Counted from the first letter of the stretch, positions 1 to 9,091 are shown. The stretch: 64,000 nt of DNA from Pseudobacteriovorax antillogorgiicola (GCA_945862295.1 CAMAXT010000005.1:1-64000), one strand, 5' to 3'. Numbers and translations are program-made. Notes: a model not told the origin generated them from the sequence alone.

Positions 1-1
1 T

Positions 2-580
2 ATGGCTATTCTGACTCGTTGCGCTGTCCGCACCGCGAAATCCATAGTAGTCGGTACTGAGATACTTTTGAATGATCCGAAAGCATCGCTTGCGGCAGCG
101 TTTACAGGTGGCGCATCTTTTATACGAACAGACTATTTCGTCGATCGGATGCTTCGACCTGAATATGGCGGCGAGATGCATATCGACCCAGAAGGTTTGA
201 TCGCCTACAGACGAAGAATTGGTGCTGAGCAGATTGCGATCATGGCAGATATCCAAGTGAAGTACGCAACAATGATCAGACCACGGCCTATTTCAGAGTC
301 TGCGAACGAAGCTAAAGATAAAGGTGCAGATGCAGTGATTGTGTCAGGGAATTTGACGGGAGTAGCGCCGGATTTGACGGATCTTAACCAAGCGAGCAAA
401 GCGGTTCCTAATTATCCAATCCTAATAGGGAGTGGATTAAACAGTGACAACATCGAAAAAGTACTCGCCGTCGCGACTGGTGCAATTGTGGGGACTGGCA
501 TAATGGATTCTGTAGGTAGGATCGTTAAGGCTAAAGCTGCGCACCTAATCGTGCAACGCAATAAGCTAGCCAACCGGTAG
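2..580 (+). CDS. BtpA-family protein, 5'-truncated by the window edge
   Basis: This is the C-terminal two thirds of a BtpA-like TIM-barrel protein. BtpA is named from a cyanobacterial photosystem I biogenesis factor, but the family is widespread and the function outside cyanobacteria is unknown. Visible family features are 'GTEILLNDPKASLAAA' (the PVGVNVLRND region), 'ADIQVKYA', 'GADAVIVSGNLTG' and 'PILIGSGLNSDNI' followed by 'GAIVGTGI'. The family is about 260-270 residues long and starts with a substrate-loop region that is absent here, so the ATG at base 2 is probably internal and the true start lies upstream of the window. No terminator is obvious downstream. Confidence 0.8.
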   Translation: MAILTRCAVRTAKSIVVGTEILLNDPKASLAAAFTGGASFIRTDYFVDRMLRPEYGGEMHIDPEGLIAYRRRIGAEQIAIMADIQVKYATMIRPRPISESANEAKDKGADAVIVSGNLTGVAPDLTDLNQASKAVPNYPILIGSGLNSDNIEKVLAVATGAIVGTGIMDSVGRIVKAKAAHLIVQRNKLANR

Positions 581-742
581 GGCTGGTTCTAGTCCTTTTG
601 ACGTTTCGTCGAACGGCAAAAGAAGAAATTCCGCTTCTAAACTACCAACAACACCAGCATTCGGTTGTTTTCTTCATTTTCCAGTGCAGAAACCGCAGGT
701 GCTTTTAGGTTTCAAAAACCACCAAAATTAGAGAAACAAAAC

Positions 743-1770
743 ATGCGTAATATCCGTATATTGCCGGTAAGGGACTTTTTTTGCCTTATTACAGCTTACA
801 GCTGTGCAAATGAAGCAAATTTCATAAGCAAAGAAACAGAGCATAGTACAGCCTACGCAAATGCTGGGGCAGATGCAGACCCAGAATCAGATGATGCCAT
901 GCCAGCTAATCCAAGTGATTCAGATCCAAATGCTAACACCGAAGAGAAGGCTGATGATTCAACAAAAGACCAAGAAGGTTTTCGTTTAGTCAGAGATTTT
1001 AAAACTACATTTGAAGAAAATGCGGCGTTTAAATTTAAACCAAGAGAGCGCGTAGTCGAACAAGAATTCACTTTGACATCTAGCTACGATCAAGTCGAAA
1101 AGAAATTCACCCAAATTTCTCGTCCGAATGTGACCAAAAACTTTCGCCAGGGTAACCCAAGCGAAATGCGTCGTGAGAAACTATTCCAAGGAAATCAAGG
1201 AATATTAGATCTTTTGATTGTAATCGAAGATTCTGGGTCGATGGTTCAAGAGCAGACAAATCTTTCGACGAAACTGGCGCCTCTTCTTGAATATATAAAA
1301 GATTCTGATTGGCGTATTGGCGTTGTAACCACCGATCAAGCTAAAGCGTGCTCGCGTAAGGTCATACAAAAAGGTGATACCGACATTGAGGCGGCGTTTG
1401 CAAATGCGATTAACGTAGGACTCGCCGGATTACATGCTTCACAGTTGAAAAAGCGCAAGCATGAGTTGACGGTGACATTTTCGCGAAAATTCGAAATCAT
1501 GTTCATCTGATAGATGAAGTCAGGGGAACAAGATTCGAGTACCAGATTTGAAACAACTGCAGCCTTCTTGGTAAAGCCTAACCAAATGCTGATCCCGACA
1601 CTGTTTATATTGCTAATACCTCGAAGGTCGATGTGGCAGTTTGGTTTCATAGTTTTGAGGCAATCCTCAAGAGGCTGGGCAGCATTTTCGTCAAGACTGC
1701 CTCGAAGCAGTATTCGTTAGCCGCTGTTGATAATTTCAGTTTTGAAGGTTTCCAAATTTTGTCCTGTTGA
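743..1770 (+). pseudogene. Decayed von Willebrand A domain surface protein
   Basis: The longest frame (665-1510) encodes a low-complexity Asp/Asn/Glu-rich N-terminal stretch and then a VWA-like start, 'LDLLIVIEDSGSMVQEQ', followed by 'WRIGVVTTDQ'. In the MIDAS DxSxS motif the first Asp is Glu. After about residue 240 the family pattern dissolves into a short unrelated tail and the stop pair TGA TAG. Open stretches continue in other frames (for example 'HVHLIDEVRGTRFEYQ' in the -1 frame, then 'VDVAVWFHSFEAI' about 100 bases later), which is what an accumulation of frameshifts would leave. The N-terminus (ATG 743) resembles an eroded signal peptide without a good lipobox. I read this as a pseudogene; a short, intact, diverged protein is possible but less likely. 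Confidence 0.55.
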
Positions 1771-1776
1771 AAGATA

Positions 1777-2904
1777 TTACTGCCGGTCAATTAGGTACTT
1801 ATATTTAATGCTGAGAATTCTCGCGACTGACTCATCGATTTGCTCCTCTGAGATGACTTTTCGTTGCACTGCCTTCTCGATGGAATCAATCATCTGCAGT
1901 TGACTTTGTTTTTCCCATGCTGCCAGTAAAATATCGTTACCAGCCAAGACAGACCTGATTCCAATCTCCGGGACGGTGTAGCTGTGGGTTAGAGCTTTCA
2001 TTTTTAAATCGTCGGAAATTATAAGCCCAGAGAAGCCAATCTCGGTCCTTAAAATATTGATGACGTTCTTTGAAAGGGATGCTGGATATTTTCGATCTAG
2101 TTCCGGAACTAGCACGTGACCAATCATTATTGCGTCGATGTCGTCTTTCAATTTAATGAAAGGGAGAAACTCGTATTTTTTAAGATCAGAAACTCGACGA
2201 TTAATCACAGGCAACGTGTGATGGGAGTCTTCGATGGAATAGCCAAGGTTCGGAAAATGTTTTCCTGTAGAGATAATATTGGTCGCCTTTAGACCGCTGA
2301 CCACACTCAGGGCGGCAGCGGCAACGATCTCTGGTGATGATCCATAAGAACGTGAGTGAATGTACGAGCTTTCTTCAGGCGCTAAGTCTAGGACTGGAGC
2401 AAGATTCATGTTGATGCCAAGCTCTTGCATTCGCTTACCGAGCGCTAGGTTGGCATTGAAGAGTGCTGACCGGGCTTTTTTTGGTGCAATCTCAAACGTC
2501 TTGCCGAGAGTATTGGCATTGTGCCTGGTGTATTTAAGTCCGCTGACCTTCCCTATTCTATTGACGACACCTCCTTCTTGGTCGACAGCGATAATGAGTG
2601 GTATTCCAGAATTGACGGTGACCGCTTCTTGGAGGTAGGCGGTCATTCCAGCAAGTTGATCTTCATCTGTGATGTTTTGATCGAATAGAATGATGTTACC
2701 TATAGAGTTATCAACGAGATATTTCGCCTCTGATACTGTGATGCGATCGCCATAGATGCCGACCATCATCATCTGGCCGATTTTTTCGCGCAGAGTCATT
2801 TCGCGAATGCGGCCTTCTACCCAGCCGTTTTCATCAACAGCGAGCACCTGCGTTGGTGACAGCAGGCAAAGTAAGGTTGATAATTTAAAAAGAAAGTTCC
2901 GCAT
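1777..2904 (-). CDS. nagZ: Glycoside hydrolase family 3 beta-N-acetylhexosaminidase, secreted
   Basis: A 375-residue GH3 enzyme expected to remove beta-linked N-acetylglucosamine from peptidoglycan fragments. Residues 1-22 form a signal peptide ending at 'VLA', so unlike the cytosolic E. coli NagZ this copy should act in the periplasm or outside. The family signature 'KHFPxxGxxxxDSH' is present as 'KHFPNLGYSIEDSH', retaining the Asp-Ser-His loop that supplies the acid/base dyad; the usual GHG is NLG. The nucleophile is the first or second Asp of 'IISDDLKMKAL'. The ATG is preceded by AAGGA at good spacing. It lies downstream of, and in the same direction as, the HipB-like regulator gene. Confidence 0.87.
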   Translation of the reverse strand: MRNFLFKLSTLLCLLSPTQVLAVDENGWVEGRIREMTLREKIGQMMMVGIYGDRITVSEAKYLVDNSIGNIILFDQNITDEDQLAGMTAYLQEAVTVNSGIPLIIAVDQEGGVVNRIGKVSGLKYTRHNANTLGKTFEIAPKKARSALFNANLALGKRMQELGINMNLAPVLDLAPEESSYIHSRSYGSSPEIVAAAALSVVSGLKATNIISTGKHFPNLGYSIEDSHHTLPVINRRVSDLKKYEFLPFIKLKDDIDAIMIGHVLVPELDRKYPASLSKNVINILRTEIGFSGLIISDDLKMKALTHSYTVPEIGIRSVLAGNDILLAAWEKQSQLQMIDSIEKAVQRKVISEEQIDESVARILSIKYKYLIDRQ

Positions 2905-3043
2905 TCCGATCCTTCGTAGGCAAGATTTGCCTCACGTATAGATCGGAGAACCGGTGAGAAAGTTTAGAAAAGTGAATACACTGATTTGGCTATTTTTTTA
3001 AATGTCTCATTAAGTGCAATAAATTTAGCTGAATCACAACGGT

Positions 3044-3298
3044 TCAGTCCCAGGGAAGGTCCACGCGTTTTGTTTCTTCGAAGAAAGCACCCGGTCTGTC
3101 ATCTTGTATTAGTTTTGTTACTGCAATTTCAAAACCGAGTGCATTTAACACCTGTCGTGCGCAGTCGAGTTGAACCGTAGGTTTATTTTTTTCCATTTGG
3201 TAGACGAAATTGAGGCCGACGCCCGCTATTTTAGCTAACTGGGTCTGCGATAGTCCACTTTCTCGGCGAATCTTTCGTACGAATGATCCAATATCCAT
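3044..3298 (-). CDS. HipB-like helix-turn-helix regulator, no HipA partner
   Basis: A small (84-residue) XRE-family DNA-binding protein resembling HipB or Y4mF-type antitoxins: 'IGSFVRKIRRESGLSQTQLA' followed by the recognition region 'VGLNFVYQMEKNKPTVQ' and 'LNALGFEIAV'. I prefer the ATG at 3298 (MDIGSF) because the upstream in-frame ATG at 3316 has no ribosome-binding site. No HipA-like kinase lies on either side: the upstream gene is a VTT membrane protein and the downstream gene is a glycosidase. It is therefore either a stand-alone regulator, perhaps of nagZ 139 bases downstream, or the survivor of a lost toxin-antitoxin pair. Confidence 0.8.
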   Translation of the reverse strand: MDIGSFVRKIRRESGLSQTQLAKIAGVGLNFVYQMEKNKPTVQLDCARQVLNALGFEIAVTKLIQDDRPGAFFEETKRVDLPWD

Positions 3299-3406
3299 GG
3301 TGTCCCCGCAGTTCATTTGATTGATGGGATAATTTTAACACGAAATAGCTCCAGCAGATAAATGCTGGAGCTTTCATGCGAACAGATGAGAGCAATAGAG
3401 ACTTGT

Positions 3407-4144
3407 TCAGCCCTTTGGACCGGAGCCTTTTTTTCTGATTTTCTTCAGAAGAATTGGTAAGACTGATAGAAATGCAAGTAAGAGTATTGCGATCAATAGG
3501 CTATTGCGAACTTCGGCAGGGAATTCAGAGAAACTTGTTTTCCCTTGAATGACTGAATCGATGAGCTGACAACCCGTTGCTCCAAGGTAGACATAGGCAA
3601 AAGTACCTGGCAGCATGCCGATCATGCTTCCGAGGATGTAATCCTTCATTTTGAGTGGAACTAGACCGCAAGCATAATTTAATCCGTTGAAAGGAAAAAG
3701 GGGAACAAGGCGGACAAAGAGTACAAAATTAAAGCCGTTTTCCTCAATGCTATTTTTGAACTTCCCGAACCATGCTTGTTTTGACAGAAAGCTTTCAATC
3801 GATTCGCGAGCGACGTACCGAGCAATAACAAACGCAAGTGTTGCGCCGATCGTTGAACCTATCGAAACAATGAGTGTTCCCCACCACGGTCCAAAAGCTA
3901 ATCCAGACATCATCGTAACTAGGAGGCCGGGGATAAATGCGATTGTAGCAATGACGTAAAGAACGATAAAGAGAACGGGTGCCCAAACGCCCCAGCTCTC
4001 TAAGTAGGCCTGGATGGTAGTGCAGTCAGGTATTTTCAAATTGCGTAGTGCCCAGACAACTGCTGATAGCACGACTACACCTATGACTAATCGCTTGTAC
4101 TTTGCCGCAGCAGATGGTTTCTTCTGATTTTGTGCGTCCGCCAT
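3407..4144 (-). CDS. TVP38/TMEM64 (VTT domain) membrane protein
   Basis: A 245-residue polytopic inner-membrane protein of the DedA/VTT superfamily. The VTT core is visible as 'VLYVIATIAFIPGLLVTMMSG' and 'GSTIGATLAFVIARYVAR', and then 'LVPLFPFNGLNYACGLVPLKMKDYILGSMIGMLPGTF', a very typical TVP38 segment. Relatives act in membrane homeostasis and probably lipid or small-molecule transport, but the substrate of bacterial TVP38 proteins is not settled. The ORF track begins 16 codons further upstream; I chose the ATG at 4144 because GGAGG sits four bases ahead of it. The N-terminus before the first membrane segment is Lys-rich and cytoplasmic. Confidence 0.88.
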   Translation of the reverse strand: MADAQNQKKPSAAAKYKRLVIGVVVLSAVVWALRNLKIPDCTTIQAYLESWGVWAPVLFIVLYVIATIAFIPGLLVTMMSGLAFGPWWGTLIVSIGSTIGATLAFVIARYVARESIESFLSKQAWFGKFKNSIEENGFNFVLFVRLVPLFPFNGLNYACGLVPLKMKDYILGSMIGMLPGTFAYVYLGATGCQLIDSVIQGKTSFSEFPAEVRNSLLIAILLLAFLSVLPILLKKIRKKGSGPKG

Positions 4145-4227
4145 ATATCCTCCAGTTCCGCATTCACTTCTTTGGTCCAGCAATTGTCTCATAACTTCAT
4201 TTGATAAGGTAATCTTTGCATTCCGTT

Positions 4228-4261
4228 TGTAATAAAAAACCGCTCCGAATACGGAGCGGTT
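4228..4261 (-). terminator. Rho-independent terminator after the coupled lipoprotein gene
   Basis: A perfect 10-bp inverted repeat, AACCGCTCCG / CGGAGCGGTT with a 4-nt AATA loop (4238-4261), is followed on the minus strand by a run of six T residues (A-run at 4234-4239 on the plus strand). It lies just past the stop of the minus-strand lipoprotein gene at 4287. Confidence 0.85.
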
Positions 4262-4286
4262 GGTTTCGATTTCTAAATCATTCGTC

Positions 4287-5024
4287 TTACTCTGGGCCTG
4301 TTTCCAATTTCAACAGTTCTACGTCATCGGTCGAGACTTTAATCCAGACCAGTTTCGGGCTGGATTGTGTTTTATCGACCGACCAGACGAGAGTGCTCGT
4401 TGGTTTAGATGCGTTGGCGTTACCTTGCGAATCTTTTGGTGTAAGTGTGACACTATAATTGTGGTAACCGTTGTTACCTTCTTCAACGACACTCGAGCAT
4501 AGGTAAGCCGATGGGAATTCGGAACCGTCTTTTTTTGTAACGACTACTGAATAGTCGTCTTTTGTTTCGTCATCTGCGATGTCTACCAGACCTTTATTTT
4601 TGCTATCACTGAACATCAAGGATTTATTTACGTCATATACAGCTGTGAGTTTTTGGGGGGTGCCATTTTTAGGCGTGCCTTTAAGAACAGTAGTATCAGA
4701 GTCGTAGATGGTTTCGAAAGGTGATCCACAGCTATTAAAGAGAATCGCCAGGTCAATGCCGTAGTCAGCACTTCCGAGTGCGGCGTCGAGTGGACTTTGA
4801 TCCTCGCTAGTCGATTTTTCTTCCCCATTGGATTCGGGTCCACCGTCGTTTCCAGTTTCGTTTTCATTACTAGCCTGGGTCTTCTTCTCCCCCGTTGTTC
4901 CTGTTTCTTTTGCGCCGTTTCCTACCTCTGTTCCCAAGCCGCAGGAAAGCAAAAAGAGGCAAACTAAAGCAACTGATGATGCAGTGGCTAGACAGTTAGA
5001 GCTTGGATTCAACGTGAGTTTCAT
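4287..5024 (-). CDS. Lipoprotein with acidic linker, coupled to TIGR02147 regulator
   Basis: A 245-residue lipoprotein: hydrophobic signal then the lipobox 'LLSC' at about residue 28, followed by 'GLGTEVGNG', a start I associate with Oligoflexia lipoproteins. Residues 35-80 are a low-complexity Glu/Asn/Ser/Gly linker, after which comes a folded domain of unknown function with a few cysteines ('NSCGSP', 'AYLCSS'). Its ATG overlaps the stop of the upstream regulator as ATGA (5021-5024), so the two are translationally coupled and presumably act together. I do not recognise the C-terminal domain. Confidence 0.8.
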   Translation of the reverse strand: MKLTLNPSSNCLATASSVALVCLFLLSCGLGTEVGNGAKETGTTGEKKTQASNENETGNDGGPESNGEEKSTSEDQSPLDAALGSADYGIDLAILFNSCGSPFETIYDSDTTVLKGTPKNGTPQKLTAVYDVNKSLMFSDSKNKGLVDIADDETKDDYSVVVTKKDGSEFPSAYLCSSVVEEGNNGYHNYSVTLTPKDSQGNANASKPTSTLVWSVDKTQSSPKLVWIKVSTDDVELLKLETGPE

Positions 5025-5899
5025 GACTGCACCTTCTTGGTATGGGGATACATCTGCGCATTTACTTGAATAATTAACTCGCCACCTTTGTCCTCAGCCA
5101 CTTGCATCGCCCAGGTGTGTAATTCGCCCCTGAACTGTTTTAGTTTATATTTAAGTTCGAGCACCGCTGATTCAGGAATTGTGAAAGTGACTGCCCCGAA
5201 CTCCCTCTCTTCAACTGGGATATTTTCGAGGGAGTCTTTGGCTTGATCAAGCATTTGGCGGTGGTAGTTTCTTATGGAAAGACTTTTCACCTCGTCGCTT
5301 GAAAGAACCATATTGTCTTTCATTTTCAGTTTGCCGTCGATTTTTTCGACAAAGCCTTCTTGAAGCAGAAATTGAATCGCTTGGGAGATTTCGTTGATCG
5401 ACGCTTTTCCGTAGATGCGTCTGGAGATCCAGTATGGATCGTCGCGGAACTCTTTGAGAGTTGTCATCTCCCGTATAACGGGATAGAGCCAGTGGCTAAG
5501 ATATTTGTGACTCTCAGTATTGAGTTCACGTTTTTTTGCCTGCGGGGTTAGCTTTTGCAGTATGGAGAAGTAGTATTCCTTGTCGGTATCTGATTTGGCT
5601 TGATTCATCTTTACAAGTGTCGCGAAATAGTCCGCCATTTGACCTGATAAACTTAGTGCTTTGATAAATTTCTGCGTTGCATCAGGACTGATGTTTCGTT
5701 CGCCGTCGATTACAAGTTTCAGAATATTTGGTGATGTGAAGCCAGCTGATTTAGAAAATGCTCGGTAACTGTATCCCCGCTGGCTGTCTTTTCTAAACTC
5801 GTAGAAATCGCGCAAGTATGTACGAAAGTTCGTATAGCCGTAGACTGTGAAGGCTTTGTCTTTTACTTCGGTTTTGCTGTCGAGTTTTTCTGCGCCCAT
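5021..5899 (-). CDS. TIGR02147/DUF4423 family regulator
   Basis: A 292-residue protein with the layout of the TIGR02147 family, which is expanded in Fibrobacter and Bdellovibrio-like bacteria. The N-terminal segment 'YTNFRTYLRDFYEFRK' and the helix-turn-helix-like 'YSYRAFSKSAGFTSPNILKLVIDGERNIS' are characteristic, with 'LSLSGQMADYFATLVKMNQAK' after it. The second half contains a winged-helix-like stretch ('INEISQAIQFLLQEGFVEKIDGKLKM') and the conserved DUF4423 ending. The family is thought to be regulatory but no target is known to me. AGAAGG precedes the ATG at good spacing. It forms an operon with the lipoprotein that overlaps its stop. Confidence 0.85.
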   Translation of the reverse strand: MGAEKLDSKTEVKDKAFTVYGYTNFRTYLRDFYEFRKDSQRGYSYRAFSKSAGFTSPNILKLVIDGERNISPDATQKFIKALSLSGQMADYFATLVKMNQAKSDTDKEYYFSILQKLTPQAKKRELNTESHKYLSHWLYPVIREMTTLKEFRDDPYWISRRIYGKASINEISQAIQFLLQEGFVEKIDGKLKMKDNMVLSSDEVKSLSIRNYHRQMLDQAKDSLENIPVEEREFGAVTFTIPESAVLELKYKLKQFRGELHTWAMQVAEDKGGELIIQVNAQMYPHTKKVQS

Positions 5900-6016
5900 G
5901 GGGAAGCCTTCTATTTAATGCTATCCCTGTATTCGGCATATTTTGCCTATTGCTTAAGTGATTTTTGTAACTATCTGTAATTGAGAGAGTATTTAGGTAC
6001 CGTTGTATACAGCAAA

Positions 6017-7186
6017 TCAATGCGCCAAGGAGATATTGGAGTCCTGGATTTCTTCCAACAGTAGAGACGCCATCCAAAGAAAATCAGTTCCGTTGAAGGT
6101 TGTTTGGCAATTAGCATAAGCTCTCGGAGTGTATTCTTGGGACTTTCGCTGCCAGAGGTAGTCAGCCTTCTTATCGCAGTTGGTCGGTAGATTCTCGGAT
6201 GGAAACTGAGGCATTGTTAATAGTTCAGTCAACATCTTGTGAGCTAAATTTGGATTCATCGCGTTGATCGACTTAAGCCTCAGAAATCTAAAAAACATAT
6301 TCTGTGGATCGAGCATAACTAATTTGTGAGTTTGCCACTGTAGTCTGGAGCTTTTAAATGAGATGTGATCAAAGCTATCGACAAGCGTTGCGAAGTAACT
6401 GTCATGTGGGACGTTGATTGGATATTTTCTTGCGGTGTTTTTTAGTTCAAGTTCTAGCCAAATAGAGAGCGCTACTAAGTGTGACGCATAGCCGCGTTCT
6501 AGAACTTGCACTGAAAGCTCACCGGTGGAGAAGCCGTTCTTGACGTGCGTCGGGATTTCGGACTGGGAAAGCTGCAAATCAGCTGAAAGCATGCGCAATC
6601 CAAGTGCTATCTGCGGTGTTGCGTAGCTTACATAGACCGGTCCGTTGCCAAGGTAACCGTTGTTTTCTTCGATGGTTTTAAGCAATGCAAGAATGTGTTG
6701 GTCGTAGCGTTCAGGCTTTTGCGACAAGGCAATCATGACACCAACTATCATATCTCGTGACGTGCTTTTCTTGCAGGTCGGGTGCCGCAACCAGTAGCCA
6801 TCAGTCTTTGAGTTCTCGATCGCAGTCCAAGCGTCGTGCGCTCTTGCAGTTAGTCCGGCTTTTTTAAGTGCTGCGAAGCGTAGCGAAGAGAATAGCAAAC
6901 TATCGCAAATATCTAGGACTTTGCCAGATGATGTCTTGTTGATCACCATACCGTGATCTAGCAGCTGTTCATTAACCTGATTATCATAGAGCAGAATTCT
7001 GCGATTGGTTTCGTTGATTGTGGTTTCCATTTCAGCGACTGAAGGACGTTCGAGATTTGCGGACCAATTCTGTAGCGCTGCAGCTGAAAGTTCGAGGTAA
7101 CGGCGATTGCTTCCGAACTGCAGAAAAATGCCGATCAAACTAAAGCCAGCGAAGGCCAATAAGGAGGAAGTTGTAAATATGCGCAT
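6017..7186 (-). CDS. Secreted or membrane-anchored protein of unknown function
   Basis: A 389-residue protein with one N-terminal hydrophobic segment ('SSLLAFAGFSLIGIFLQF') that may be an uncleaved anchor. The rest is helical and evenly mixed, with segments such as 'DICDSLLFSSLRFAALKKAGL' and 'GYWLRHPTCKKSTSRDMIVGVMIALSQ' that give the impression of an alpha/alpha toroid or a helical-repeat enzyme, but I recognise no family and see no catalytic motif that I could defend. Cysteine pairs (for example in 'RHPTCKK', 'NCDKKADY', 'ANCQTT') suggest a periplasmic, disulfide-containing protein. It stands alone, between the TIGR02147 gene and the aldehyde dehydrogenase, all on the minus strand. Confidence 0.6.
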   Translation of the reverse strand: MRIFTTSSLLAFAGFSLIGIFLQFGSNRRYLELSAAALQNWSANLERPSVAEMETTINETNRRILLYDNQVNEQLLDHGMVINKTSSGKVLDICDSLLFSSLRFAALKKAGLTARAHDAWTAIENSKTDGYWLRHPTCKKSTSRDMIVGVMIALSQKPERYDQHILALLKTIEENNGYLGNGPVYVSYATPQIALGLRMLSADLQLSQSEIPTHVKNGFSTGELSVQVLERGYASHLVALSIWLELELKNTARKYPINVPHDSYFATLVDSFDHISFKSSRLQWQTHKLVMLDPQNMFFRFLRLKSINAMNPNLAHKMLTELLTMPQFPSENLPTNCDKKADYLWQRKSQEYTPRAYANCQTTFNGTDFLWMASLLLEEIQDSNISLAH

Positions 7187-7295
7187 GTTTTGTCAGATGG
7201 TTCGTTGTTTGTTCCATCCAACTCATCGGAACTTTTGACGATTTCCTTAAATAGTACAAAAATCTCTGTTAATTTAGGTTTTTAGCCAAGGGGTC

Positions 7296-7351
7296 TATCC
7301 GAAAAAACACAAAAATGCCGAGCGAAAGGCATAATCCTAATGCTCGGCATT
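7296..7351 (-). terminator. Rho-independent terminator of the aldehyde dehydrogenase gene
   Basis: A 10-bp inverted repeat AATGCCGAGC / GCTCGGCATT (7314-7323 and 7342-7351) is followed on the minus strand by TTTTTGTGTTTTTT (plus-strand A-rich 7300-7313). It begins 13 bases past the stop of the minus-strand ALDH gene. Confidence 0.8.
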
Positions 7352-7364
7352 CAAAAGAAAAAAA

Positions 7365-8927
7365 TCAGAAGCGGTAGTTCATATCAGGTTCGACGTACTC
7401 AGTATCCATCTGTGCTAACTGAAGTTTGCCAGACATATCCCAGTTTACTGAATGCCACTTGGTAAATTGATCGACGACCCAGATTCCTGATTGGCGTCCG
7501 CCGTTACCAGATTTACCGTTGCCGCCAAAAGGTAAATGCGCTTCCGCACCAGTTGTCGAGTTGTTGATACTCGACATGCCGGCGGTGATTTCATTTTTGA
7601 ATTTGTAGATCCGTTGTGGATCGCTGGTATAGATGGCTGATGATAGGCCGTAGCCGTGGTTGTTCGCCATCGCCATTGCTTCATCGTCGTCCTGGTATTT
7701 GAGAACGTTTACGAGTGGTCCGAATGTCTCAGTGGAGTAAATAGAGTCTTTCATGCTGACATTTAACACGAAGTTTGGTCGTGTATAAAAACCGTTTTCA
7801 GCGTCACCGTCAAAATGTTCCCAGTTTACACCGTGACCAATGTGGCCGCCTTTACCAAGTGGGAGTTCATGATGCTTTTCTACGAGTTTTGCCAGATGTG
7901 TTTCGTGGCTACGGAGGAAACGTTCGCTGATGAGTGGACCGTAGAAATTCTTCTCGTTGGTTGGCACACCGATTTTTATAGCTTTTGTTTTAGCTACTAG
8001 CTTCGTGATGAAGTTGTCATAAATTTTATGATGAATAATCAGGTTCCCCAGAGAGGTACAGCGCTGACCAGCGGTTCCAAAGCTACTGAATATGACACCG
8101 TCTAGCGCAAGGTCGATATTTGCATCTTCTGCGACGATGAGGGGATTTTTTCCACCTAATTCCAAACACGGGGTCTGCAGATTTCGGCCGCAAGCTTCAC
8201 CGATCCGTTTGCCAATCGCAGTGGAACCAGTAAAGCCGATTTTATCAAACTTGCCTTCATCAATTAAATCGATAAATGCCGCACCAGTTGTTGGGCCGTT
8301 ACCGAAGACAACGTTGAATACACCTTGTGGAAAACCCGCCTTCTGCATCAGTTCAGTGTAATAGTAAGCAGTCGCAAGCGCGTCTTCAGATGGTTTCCAA
8401 ACGCATGTGTTGCCAGCGACTAATGCTGGAACGAAATACCAAGAAGGTACTGCTGCAGGAAAGTTACAAGCGGTTATGCAGCCAAATACACCAATCGGTC
8501 GGCGGTAAGTAAATAATTCTTTATTAGGCATTTCTGACGGAACAGTTTGACCGTAAAGACGTCGCCCTTCTGAAATGAAGAAGTTACATGTATCGATGAC
8601 TTCTTGTACTTCGCCCATTGATTCTCTAAATGGCTTGCCGATTTCTCTGGTCAAGACTTTTGATAGAGCGAGTTTGTTTTGTTCAACAAGTCTGCCAAAA
8701 TTTTGAATCATGCCAGCCCTAACCGGCGCAGGTGTATTCGCCCATTTTTTATAAGCACTACGTGCAGAATCGGCAGCGGCTCTGACTTGATCCTTGTCAG
8801 CTTCGGTAAATATTGCAACTTGATCACGACGATCTGCTGGATTGAGTGAGATAATTTCTTTGGATCCTTTGATCCACTCGCCGTTTACAAAAGCGCTGTA
8901 TCTATTGTCGATAGTTTTTGAAGACAT
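7365..8927 (-). CDS. NAD(P)-dependent aldehyde dehydrogenase (ALDH7-like)
   Basis: A 520-residue ALDH-superfamily enzyme that oxidises an aldehyde to the acid. The catalytic cysteine is in 'FGTAGQRCTS' and the general-base glutamate in 'CLELGGKNP'; the cofactor loop is 'IGFTGSTAIGKRI' and the oxyanion Asn is in 'ITACNFPAAV'. The 'GTAGQRCT' context and 'GEVQEVIDTCNF' resemble ALDH7/antiquitin-type piperideine-6-carboxylate or aminoadipate-semialdehyde dehydrogenases, but the substrate cannot be assigned from sequence. The protein is slightly longer than usual, with a Met/Asp-rich C-terminal tail. It is a single gene with its own terminator and is divergent from the zinc-ribbon gene. Confidence 0.9.
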   Translation of the reverse strand: MSSKTIDNRYSAFVNGEWIKGSKEIISLNPADRRDQVAIFTEADKDQVRAAADSARSAYKKWANTPAPVRAGMIQNFGRLVEQNKLALSKVLTREIGKPFRESMGEVQEVIDTCNFFISEGRRLYGQTVPSEMPNKELFTYRRPIGVFGCITACNFPAAVPSWYFVPALVAGNTCVWKPSEDALATAYYYTELMQKAGFPQGVFNVVFGNGPTTGAAFIDLIDEGKFDKIGFTGSTAIGKRIGEACGRNLQTPCLELGGKNPLIVAEDANIDLALDGVIFSSFGTAGQRCTSLGNLIIHHKIYDNFITKLVAKTKAIKIGVPTNEKNFYGPLISERFLRSHETHLAKLVEKHHELPLGKGGHIGHGVNWEHFDGDAENGFYTRPNFVLNVSMKDSIYSTETFGPLVNVLKYQDDDEAMAMANNHGYGLSSAIYTSDPQRIYKFKNEITAGMSSINNSTTGAEAHLPFGGNGKSGNGGRQSGIWVVDQFTKWHSVNWDMSGKLQLAQMDTEYVEPDMNYRF

Positions 8928-9091
8928 AGCTGATCTCCGTTCGGATTCGGATTAATATTAGTAGCTCATTTAAATGGAAACCGGTGAAAATAACAACAGA
9001 CAGTCGGAGCATTTTCCCGGCAAAATTTTTGCGTCAAATAGCGAATCATAGTAAAATTGGGTAATTACCACAACATGGAGCAAAGTATTTT

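Noticed and set aside
590-625. CTTTTG / CAAAAG inverted repeat after the BtpA-like gene as a terminator
   Set aside because: The stem is only six base pairs with a long loop and no T-run follows.
3044-3298. Toxin-antitoxin module (HipB-like protein)
   Set aside because: No HipA kinase or other toxin-like gene is adjacent, so only a solitary HTH protein can be claimed.
9060-9069. Palindrome GGTAATTACC between the ALDH and zinc-ribbon genes
   Set aside because: Only ten bases and no second copy nearby; such a palindrome can occur by chance.
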